A stretch of DNA of 33,868 nucleotides from the NCBI GenBank assembly GCA_017510785.1, contig JAFWMH010000078.1:1-33868 (forward strand), written 5' to 3'. The DNA comes from Atopobiaceae bacterium (GTDB taxonomy: Bacteria > Actinomycetota > Coriobacteriia > Coriobacteriales > Atopobiaceae). Below are positions 8,642 to 14,481 of the stretch, in pieces (positions within the stretch are counted from its first letter, which is position 1; each line of letters opens with the position of its first letter). Made by a program: the position numbers and the translations under genes. A model generated the notes under the pieces. It ran no database searches, was not told the origin of the DNA, and saw only the letters and a program-made list of their open reading frames with translations.

Positions 8642-9334
8642 ATGCAGTATTCGTCAGATGTGGAGAAGATGTGCCCAGTCACCAAGGGTGCATACCACGG
8701 CCCCGCGCCCATTCCCGAGGAGGGCGCATGGGTACAGGCCAAGCAGCTTGAGGACATCTCGGGCTACACCCATGGTATCGGCTGGTGCGCGCCTCAGCAA
8801 GGCGGCTGCAAGCTGAGCCTTAACGTTAAGAAGGGCATCATCGAGGAGGCCCTCGTCGAGACCATCGGCTGCTCGGGCATGACTCACTCCGCAGCTATGG
8901 CTGCCGAGATTCTTCCCAAGAAGACAATCCTCGAGGCTCTCAACACCGACCTCGTATGCGACGCCATCAACGTTGCCATGCGCGAGCTGTTCCTGCAGAT
9001 CGTGTACGGCCGCACCCAGACGGCTTTCTCCGAGGACGGCCTGCCCATCGGCGCTGGCCTCGACGACCTCGGCAAGGGCCTTCGTTCCATGGTAGGCACC
9101 ACCTATGGTACCGCCGCTAAGGGCGCTCGTTATCTCGAGCTCACGCAGGGCTACATCACCCAGCTCGCCCTCAACGACAACAACGAGATCATCGGCTTCG
9201 AGTTCCTCAACCTCGGCAAGTTCATGGACGACGTCAAGGCTGGCAAGGATGCCAACGAGGCCATCAAGGCCAACACCGGCCGTTACGGCCAGTGGGATGC
9301 TCCCGCCAAGACCATCGACCCGCGTCAAGAGTAA
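8642..9334 (+). CDS. Iron-sulfur cluster assembly scaffold-like protein (IscU/NifU-N type)
   Basis: A 230-residue cytoplasmic protein. The segment ETIGCSGMTHSAAMAAE (C77) matches the conserved GCxxS-type cysteine motif of IscU/NifU scaffolds, and C49, C56 and C106 could complete a cluster or metal site. The start is the ATG at 8642, preceded by GAGAGGAG with a 7-nt spacer. The frame is open further upstream, but nothing there looks like protein. The next gene starts 22 bp later and encodes the GGGtGRT protein. The two families are known as neighbours in anaerobes, so they probably work together, perhaps in building or delivering an Fe-S cluster. It is longer than ordinary IscU (about 130 residues), with a C-terminal extension of about 90 residues. 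Codon choice is strongly biased toward C-ending codons, suggesting high expression. Confidence 0.85.
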   Translation: MQYSSDVEKMCPVTKGAYHGPAPIPEEGAWVQAKQLEDISGYTHGIGWCAPQQGGCKLSLNVKKGIIEEALVETIGCSGMTHSAAMAAEILPKKTILEALNTDLVCDAINVAMRELFLQIVYGRTQTAFSEDGLPIGAGLDDLGKGLRSMVGTTYGTAAKGARYLELTQGYITQLALNDNNEIIGFEFLNLGKFMDDVKAGKDANEAIKANTGRYGQWDAPAKTIDPRQE

Positions 9335-9356
9335 ATAAAGGAAGGGAGTGATATAC

Positions 9357-10358
9357 ATGGCAGTATCGTTCGAAGGCTATGAGCGCCGCATCGATAAGAT
9401 CAACAAGACCCTCGCAGAGTACGGCATCGCCGACCTCGAGGAGGCTCTCAAGATTTGTACCGACCTCGGATTCAACCCGTACGACATCACCGAGGACATC
9501 CAGTCCATCGCGTTCGAGAACGCCAAGTGGGCTTACACCCTTGGCTGCGCCATCGCAGTGAAGAAGGGCTGCAAGAACGCTTCCGACGCCGCCGCCGCAA
9601 TCGGCATCGGCCTGCAGGCCTTCTGCGTACCCGGCTCCGTCGCCGAGGACCGCAAGGTTGGTCTTGGCCACGGCAACCTGGGCGCCATGCTCCTCGGTGA
9701 GGACACCGAGTGCTTTGCGTTCCTGGCCGGCCACGAGTCCTTTGCCGCCGCTGAGGGCGCCATCGGCATCGCCAACAACGCCAACAAGGCTCGCAAGAAG
9801 CCGCTGCGCGTTATCCTGAACGGTCTTGGCAAGGACGCTGCCCAGATTATCGCCCGCATCAACGGCTTCACCTACGTGCAGACCAAGTTCGACTACTTCA
9901 CGGGCGAGCTTGAGGTCGTCCAGACCATCCCGTATTCCGATGGTCCGCGCGCTGCCGTTAACTGCTACGGCGCCGACGACGTTCGCGAGGGCGTTGCCAT
10001 CATGTGGCACGAGAATGCCGACATCTCCATCACCGGCAACTCGACCAACCCCACGCGCTTCCAGCACCCCGTGGCGGGCACCTACTTCAAGGAGCGCACG
10101 CTCGCTGGCAAGAAGTACTTCTCCGTCGCTTCCGGTGGCGGCACCGGCCGTACGCTGCATCCCGATAACATGCACGCTGGCCCCGCTTCCTACGGCATGA
10201 CCGACACCATGGGTCGTATGCACAGCTCCGCCCAGTTCGCCGGCTCCTCCTCCGTGCCCGCGCACGTAGACATGATGGGTCTCATCGGCATGGGCAACAA
10301 CCCCATGGTTGGCTGCACCGTTGCATGCGCCGTCGCCGTCGAGCAGGCTCTTGCCTAA
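9357..10358 (+). CDS. GGGtGRT protein, partner of the Fe-S scaffold protein
   Basis: A 333-residue soluble protein carrying the motif that names its family, SGGGTGRTLHPDNMH (GGGTGRT at 260-266). Other conserved-looking stretches are GLGHGNLGAMLLGED (102-116), GHESFAAAEGAIGIANN (125-141) and the Met/Gly-rich HVDMMGLIGMGNNPMVGC near the C-terminus. Cysteines at 34, 64, 72, 90, 119 and 203 could serve in metal or cluster handling. The ATG at 9357 follows GAAGGGAG with normal spacing; a GTG at 9348 lies inside that ribosome site and is less likely. The biochemical role of the family is not established, but its pairing with an IscU-like protein suggests a task in Fe-S or radical metabolism. A strong terminator closes the operon. 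Codon bias again points to high expression. Confidence 0.9.
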   Translation: MAVSFEGYERRIDKINKTLAEYGIADLEEALKICTDLGFNPYDITEDIQSIAFENAKWAYTLGCAIAVKKGCKNASDAAAAIGIGLQAFCVPGSVAEDRKVGLGHGNLGAMLLGEDTECFAFLAGHESFAAAEGAIGIANNANKARKKPLRVILNGLGKDAAQIIARINGFTYVQTKFDYFTGELEVVQTIPYSDGPRAAVNCYGADDVREGVAIMWHENADISITGNSTNPTRFQHPVAGTYFKERTLAGKKYFSVASGGGTGRTLHPDNMHAGPASYGMTDTMGRMHSSAQFAGSSSVPAHVDMMGLIGMGNNPMVGCTVACAVAVEQALA

Positions 10359-10395
10359 GCAGTTTGCTACTTGGGCTTTGCCACTTGGCTTTTTG

Positions 10396-10423
10396 GGCCG
10401 TCTCCTTCGGGGGGCGGCCTTTT
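10396..10423 (+). terminator. Rho-independent terminator after the GGGtGRT gene
   Basis: A 10-bp stem (GGCCGTCTCC with GGGGGCGGCC, two G-T wobbles) is closed by a TTCG tetraloop and followed by TTTT. Confidence 0.88.
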
Positions 10424-10487
10424 CGATTAATGAAGCAGCCCCATGGCCTCCCGGGATTTTGTCTCATTAGCTATTTGCGTTGCAACG

Positions 10488-10496
10488 TGCTAACAT
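10488..10496 (+). promoter_or_regulatory. Possible extended -10 for the DegV-family gene
   Basis: TGCTAACAT fits an extended -10, lying 34 bp before the ATG at 10530. No convincing -35 was found. Confidence 0.35.
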
Positions 10497-10529
10497 GGGC
10501 GTCTATGCTTGACGACCGAAAGGAATCCT

Positions 10530-11417
10530 ATGGCTGATTACATTCTAAGCACATGCTCGGTCTGCGATCTTTCTCGTGAATGGCTCGAATCGCGCAACAT
10601 ACACTACATTTACTTTAACTACCAGCTCAACGGCATGCAGTGCAAGGATGACTTTGGCGTGACCTGCTCTCCTGCGGATCTTTACGCGCGTATGCTGGCG
10701 GGCGACGAGGTGCATACCAGCCAGGTAAGCGTTGGAGAATACATGGATGATTGGCGCACGCTCCTTGAGGACGGGCACGACATCCTGCATGTGTGCATGG
10801 GAAGTGGCATTACTGGCACCTACGCATCCGCATGCATGGCGCGCGATTCCATTGCCCGAGAATTCCCCGAGCGCAAGATTATCGTCATCGATTCCACCAC
10901 GGCGAGCGGCGGCCTTGGTCTCCTTATGGATACGCTCGCCGACCTGCGCGACGAGGGTATGTCGCTTGAGGATCTCGCAGCATGGACTGAGGCTCATAAG
11001 ATTGAGATGAACACGTGGTTCATTACCACCGACCTCACGTTTCTCATTCGCGGAGGACGCGTTTCGAAGGCGGCGGGCATCCTAGGCAGCATGCTTAACA
11101 TTTGTCCGATGCTCGACATCGAACCCGACGGATCGCTTGCGGTGAAGGAGAAGATTCGCACCAAACGCAAGGCTTTTAGGCGTCAGGTGCAAAAGATGGA
11201 GGACCTGGCCACGGGTGGCTATAACTACGATCAGCGTGTGTTCATTACGAACACCGAATGCCTCGCCGACGCTAAGGCAGTCGCGAACCTTGTGGAAAAC
11301 AAGTTCCACAAGCTGCGTGGTGGGCACGTTGAGATATTCGATGTGGGCGCCACCATCGGGTGTCACCTTGGACCGGGCACCGTTGTGCTCTCCTTCTGGG
11401 GCAAGCCGCGCCAGTAA
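10530..11417 (+). CDS. DegV family fatty-acid-binding protein (FakB-like)
   Basis: A 295-residue DegV-fold protein. Family landmarks are TSQVS (63-67), GSGITGTYASA (91-101), DSTTASGG (121-128), RGGRVSK (174-180) and the C-terminal HLGPGT (279-284). FakB members hold a fatty acid while a separate kinase, FakA, phosphorylates it for phospholipid synthesis; no FakA gene is present in this window. The start chosen is the ATG at 10530, with AAGGA 7 nt upstream. An earlier in-frame ATG at 10509 would include this ribosome site. The gene appears to stand alone between the GGGtGRT terminator and a convergent inverted repeat shared with murI. Family assignment is firm; the bound lipid is unknown. Confidence 0.88.
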   Translation: MADYILSTCSVCDLSREWLESRNIHYIYFNYQLNGMQCKDDFGVTCSPADLYARMLAGDEVHTSQVSVGEYMDDWRTLLEDGHDILHVCMGSGITGTYASACMARDSIAREFPERKIIVIDSTTASGGLGLLMDTLADLRDEGMSLEDLAAWTEAHKIEMNTWFITTDLTFLIRGGRVSKAAGILGSMLNICPMLDIEPDGSLAVKEKIRTKRKAFRRQVQKMEDLATGGYNYDQRVFITNTECLADAKAVANLVENKFHKLRGGHVEIFDVGATIGCHLGPGTVVLSFWGKPRQ

Positions 11418-11454
11418 CGCAAGGACAGCGGCTTGGAGGAAGAAAAAACCCTGT

Positions 11455-11503
11455 CGGAAATGCGACTTGTGCAACTGAAAGGTTTGCACAAGTCGCTATT
11501 CCG
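11455..11503. terminator. Long inverted repeat between convergent degV-like gene and murI
   Basis: A perfect 13-bp stem (GCGACTTGTGCAA at 11462-11474 with its complement at 11484-11496) encloses a 9-nt loop. Beyond a 2x2 internal loop, 5 further base pairs (CGGAA with TTCCG) extend it. On the minus strand a TTTTTT run follows about 8 nt later (the AAAAAA at 11443-11448). It lies between two convergent genes and is probably a bidirectional terminator. Confidence 0.55.
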
Positions 11504-11565
11504 TACGATTCCATGACGGGACGCCAATCGAGCAGCAACCATGAAGCATCTTGGGGAGCATAACC

Positions 11566-12363
11566 CTAGAAGTTGGACACGCCTCCCGCGCCATAGTTAA
11601 AGAAGCGTTCGTAGAGGGCCAGTTCCGCTGACGTGGCTTTGCTAGAGAAAAACTGGACGCCACCCTCATGCTCGTTCGGATTGAGCAGTTCGCATTCCAC
11701 AAGCCGTCGACGTAGTTGGCGCGCCGTGCCCTCACCACCATCGAAGAAGGGAACCTCTCCCAGCACGGCTTTTATCTGATTAACAACGAATGGATAATGG
11801 GTACAGCCGAGTACGACCGAATCTACACGATTCGCGTACCTGCCAACCAGTGAGTCGATGAGTTCAGTGAGGTCCGCGTCCCCCAATCGGCCCTGCTCGA
11901 TGCGCGCCGCAAGTCCCTCGCATGGCACGGCGTGAACACGTGCCTTGCTCCCCCACTCGTCCATGAGGCGCTGGAACTTTTCCAAACGTACCGTCATGGG
12001 CGTTGCCATAACGAGTACGTCGCCATCGCGCGTGGCAAGCACCGCAGGTTTGAGCGCCGGCTCAACGCCAATGATGGGGATGTTGGGGTGTTCCAAACGT
12101 AGCTGCTCCCCTGCGGCGGATGTGGCCGTATTGCATGCAATCACTATTGCCTTACAGCCCGCTTCAAGCAACTTGGCCACAATACCTCTCGAGAGTTCGA
12201 GCACTTCCTCTGTGGTCTTTTCGCCATATGGAGCGTGGGCGGAGTCTCCGTAGTACAAAAAACTCTCGCACGGAAGCTCGCGCACGAGGGCCTGCAACAC
12301 ACTGATTCCCCCCACGCCCGAATCGAACACACCTATGCTTCCACATACCTGCGAATCTCCCAC
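11566..12363 (-). CDS. murI: Glutamate racemase
   Basis: A 265-residue cytoplasmic enzyme that converts L-glutamate to D-glutamate for peptidoglycan. The two catalytic cysteines are visible in ACNTATS (C77) and GCTHYP (C187). The N-terminal substrate motif DSGVGG (14-19) and YYGDSAHAPYG (37-47) are intact. Length is typical. Translation begins with GTG at 12363, preceded by GAGGAGGT with a 9-nt spacer. It is divergent from the SlyD-type isomerase gene and convergent with the DegV-family gene, so it looks monocistronic. Confidence 0.95.
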   Translation of the reverse strand: MGDSQVCGSIGVFDSGVGGISVLQALVRELPCESFLYYGDSAHAPYGEKTTEEVLELSRGIVAKLLEAGCKAIVIACNTATSAAGEQLRLEHPNIPIIGVEPALKPAVLATRDGDVLVMATPMTVRLEKFQRLMDEWGSKARVHAVPCEGLAARIEQGRLGDADLTELIDSLVGRYANRVDSVVLGCTHYPFVVNQIKAVLGEVPFFDGGEGTARQLRRRLVECELLNPNEHEGGVQFFSSKATSAELALYERFFNYGAGGVSNF

Positions 12364-12417
12364 TACGCCCGGACCTCCTCACAAGATTCATCAACTCTAA
12401 CGCCGGGGAGTCTCCCC

Positions 12418-12445
12418 TTGAAAACACAATCTACCATGGTACACT
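12418..12445 (+). promoter_or_regulatory. Promoter for the SlyD-type isomerase gene
   Basis: TTGAAA (12418-12423) and TACACT (12440-12445) are separated by 16 bp and lie about 35 bp before the start at 12480. A small hairpin GGGGA-GTC-TCCCC sits just upstream, between this gene and murI. Confidence 0.5.
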
Positions 12446-12479
12446 ACCGCACGCCGTAACTTCAACGAAAGGATTACTT

Positions 12480-12905
12480 ATGAGCAACGAGGGCAAGCAC
12501 GTTAAGGTTCATTACGTGGGCACGCTCGACGATGGCACCAAGTTCGACTCTTCGCGCGACCGAGGCGAGCCGCTCGCATTCGTTTGCATGGCGGGACAAA
12601 TGATCGCAGGCTTCGACGCCGCCGTACGCGACATGAACGTCGGCGAAACCGTAAATGTTCGTCTCGAGCCCAAAGATGCTTATGGCGAGCGTCGCATGGA
12701 CATGGTACAAACAATTCCCCTTGCCCAGCTTCCCGGAGCAGAGAATCTCGAAGCCGGACAGCGCGTTATGTTGCAGTCGGCCATGGGACAACCCATCCAG
12801 GCAACCGTTACCGACAAGAATGACGTTGCGATTACGTTCGACATGAACCACGAAATGGCCGGCAAGGCCCTTAACTTTGAGATTGAGCTGCTCGAAGCAA
12901 AGTAA
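12480..12905 (+). CDS. FKBP-type peptidyl-prolyl isomerase, SlyD-like
   Basis: A 141-residue cytoplasmic folding factor. The FKBP core starts at VKVHYVGTLDDGTKFDSS and continues with PLAFVCMAGQMIAGFDAAV and the DAYGER segment that leads into the insert-in-flap chaperone domain (about 70-120). The core resumes at residues 121-139. It lacks the His/Cys-rich metal-binding tail of E. coli SlyD. The ATG at 12480 has AAGGA 7 nt upstream. It is divergent from murI and has its own promoter. Confidence 0.9.
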   Translation: MSNEGKHVKVHYVGTLDDGTKFDSSRDRGEPLAFVCMAGQMIAGFDAAVRDMNVGETVNVRLEPKDAYGERRMDMVQTIPLAQLPGAENLEAGQRVMLQSAMGQPIQATVTDKNDVAITFDMNHEMAGKALNFEIELLEAK

Positions 12906-13072
12906 AGGATGGCAGCAGTCTGGCAATCGTTGCACATGGGTGACATTTGGGACGTTTTCGGGCCGATGCGCTTGTCTAAGCGGACCATTTGGCACCCATT
13001 GACAAAGGCGACCCAGTGTTCGGCGACCATGAACGACCAGTCGTGTATGCACCTTCCAGAATACTTACCGGA
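12906..13072. other. Intergenic stretch without recognised features
   Basis: No gene, terminator or RNA family is recognisable. The segment TTGGCACCCATTGAC near 12990 shares an 11-bp match with the hairpin arm of the 72-bp repeat at the left end, probably by chance. Confidence 0.4.
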
Positions 13073-13114
13073 TTGCGCAATTTTCATGTGCGTATACTAT
13101 ATAATATACGCACA
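13073..13114 (+). promoter_or_regulatory. Promoter with overlapping 10-bp inverted repeat
   Basis: TTGCGC (13073-13078) lies 16 bp before TACTAT; the overlapping TATAAT at 13100-13105 is an alternative -10. Perfect inverted arms TGTGCGTATA (13087-13096) and TATACGCACA (13105-13114), 8 bp apart, straddle the -10. They look like an operator for the YARHG gene that starts at 13132. Confidence 0.5.
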
Positions 13115-13131
13115 GAGGAAAGGAGCGTGCC

Positions 13132-13944
13132 ATGTTTTGCGAACATTGCGGAGCCGAACTCGATAGAGGTCAAACATACTGCGGCATATGCGGAGCGATG
13201 GTACAGGAGTATCAGCCCGAGCAATATGCGCCTGTGCCCAGCCCTGCACCATATTCAGCGCCACCTCAGCGTAACGGCGCTTTTGTCGGTCTCATAATCG
13301 CCTGCACCGTTCTCATTATGTTGCTTATTGGCTTGGGCCTCGTCGCCGGTGGCGTGATAAAAGTCAACGGCTCGGAAGAAGCGAACGTAGAGAAAGTCGC
13401 ATCCAAGCAAGGAACCACAACAAAGAGTCAGAAGAGCACCTCAAAGAAGGCCTCTCCCGAAACTGTTGTAATAAAGGAAACCCCAACAAAAGAAACCTCT
13501 AGCAAAGGCAGTTCCGAAGAATCCAGTTCGAGGAAATCAAACACCGGCAGCAATGCTCAAGAAACGTATGACGAATACTATCCCCCAGCTTACAACGAAA
13601 TCCCGTACGAGGGCCCCGTTGAAGAGCCGAAAAGCTCCGCCCCCAGCAGAACCGTAACGACCGGTTTCGTATTTCCCGAAAGCTCCAGTAGGTACCTTTC
13701 CGAAGACGAGCTTTATGGAATCGACAACTGGACGCTTTGCATCGCGCGCAACGAGATATATGCGAGGCATGGACGCGGTTTCGTAACTGAGGCGATTCAA
13801 GACCACTTCTATGAGTGCCCTTGGTATTCCCGCACCATTGAGCCGGAGGACTTCGTTGAGGCGGAGCACTTCAACGACTATGAATACCGAAACGCATTAA
13901 CAATCCGCGACGTGGAGCGGGCACAGAACTCTCCGTACCTGTAA
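13132..13944 (+). CDS. Zinc-ribbon, single-TM, YARHG-domain envelope protein
   Basis: A 270-residue membrane protein. It opens with a zinc ribbon (C3, C6, C17, C20), then a Pro/Tyr-rich linker and one hydrophobic helix (about 50-73). A Ser/Thr/Lys-rich low-complexity stretch follows (about 90-145). The C-terminal YARHG domain (about 187-260) contains ARNEIYARHGRGF and a WY motif. By analogy with related proteins, the ribbon is probably cytoplasmic and the YARHG domain extracytoplasmic. YARHG domains occur in secreted and envelope proteins of Gram-positive bacteria, often near cell-wall enzymes; the function is unknown. ATG 13132 has AGGAG 6-7 nt upstream. The middle of the gene is more A-rich than its neighbours, as expected for Lys/Ser/Thr codons. 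It shares the zinc-ribbon-plus-TM plan with the 17152-18795 protein. Confidence 0.88.
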   Translation: MFCEHCGAELDRGQTYCGICGAMVQEYQPEQYAPVPSPAPYSAPPQRNGAFVGLIIACTVLIMLLIGLGLVAGGVIKVNGSEEANVEKVASKQGTTTKSQKSTSKKASPETVVIKETPTKETSSKGSSEESSSRKSNTGSNAQETYDEYYPPAYNEIPYEGPVEEPKSSAPSRTVTTGFVFPESSSRYLSEDELYGIDNWTLCIARNEIYARHGRGFVTEAIQDHFYECPWYSRTIEPEDFVEAEHFNDYEYRNALTIRDVERAQNSPYL

Positions 13945-14055
13945 TATGCCAAGCGTGAAAATACCCGCCAACGATAGGCTATGCACCATGAACGGTCGTT
14001 TCCGTGCTCGTCCATGCCGCTGCGCAAGGCGCATAGTCGCAACTGGAGAAAGGGC

Positions 14056-14095
14056 ATGCCCCGCCGTGATGTTATTCACGACGGGGCATCTTTAT
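14056..14095. terminator. Bidirectional terminator between YARHG gene and small membrane protein gene
   Basis: A 14-bp stem with one mismatch (ATGCCCCGCCGTGA with TCACGACGGGGCAT) and a 6-nt loop is followed on the plus strand by CTTTATTA. It lies between convergent genes, 112 bp after the YARHG stop and next to the stop at 14098. Confidence 0.72.
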
Positions 14096-14097
14096 TA

Positions 14098-14400
14098 CTA
14101 CATCGAAGGAAGGACAAACGCCTGCCCATTGTTTGGAATGGACGACATGATTTCGCCGAGCCTGCCCGTCACTGCAAGCACGATGGTGAGGATAAGCAAG
14201 AACACCACGCCGATAAGATACGAGCGAGCATAATTGCGCCGATTTATGTTGGTATTCGAGAAGCTGAACACCACGATAAGAATCAGCCCAACAATAGGAA
14301 GGCCAAACAGAATGTTATACCCGATGTAGCCCCAGGCCCCAATAGGCCGATAATCCGATTGAACGTCGTATTCGTCGAATTCACTAAAGTGCCTAGCCAT
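14098..14400 (-). CDS. Small two-TM membrane protein
   Basis: A 100-residue protein with an acidic N-terminus (1-18) and two hydrophobic segments (about 22-46 and 60-80) joined by a short Asn/Arg loop, FSNTNINRRNYARSY. Small proteins with this GYNILFGLPIVG-type first helix and a basic loop recur as hypothetical proteins in anaerobic Gram-positives; I know of no function. The ATG at 14400 has AAAGGAG 7 nt upstream. Its promoter region overlaps the 3' end of the L,D-transpeptidase gene and contains TGTAA/TTACA half-sites. Confidence 0.75.
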   Translation of the reverse strand: MARHFSEFDEYDVQSDYRPIGAWGYIGYNILFGLPIVGLILIVVFSFSNTNINRRNYARSYLIGVVFLLILTIVLAVTGRLGEIMSSIPNNGQAFVLPSM

Positions 14401-14432
14401 GGGTGGGCTCCTTTCGGGTGCAATGTGCTGCG

Positions 14433-14481
14433 TGTAAGTTACATGTTTTTAGAGTGTAACACAAAATGAGCACATTACACT
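14433..14481 (-). promoter_or_regulatory. Promoter and candidate operator with TGTAA/TTACA half-sites
   Basis: On the minus strand an extended -10, TGTTACACT, lies at about 14453-14461. TGTAACTTACA (palindrome, 14433-14443) lies just downstream of the expected transcription start. AGTGTAA (14453-14459) and TTACACT (14475-14481) form a second inverted pair whose outer arm overlaps the L,D-transpeptidase stop codon. The repeated half-sites suggest binding of a dimeric regulator. Confidence 0.45.

Noticed and set aside
8383..8757. N-terminal extension of the hybrid kinase by 125 codons
   Set aside because: The added sequence has no membrane or family features and covers both the extended -10 and the opposite gene's start. 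The GTG at 8382 with GGAG fits better.
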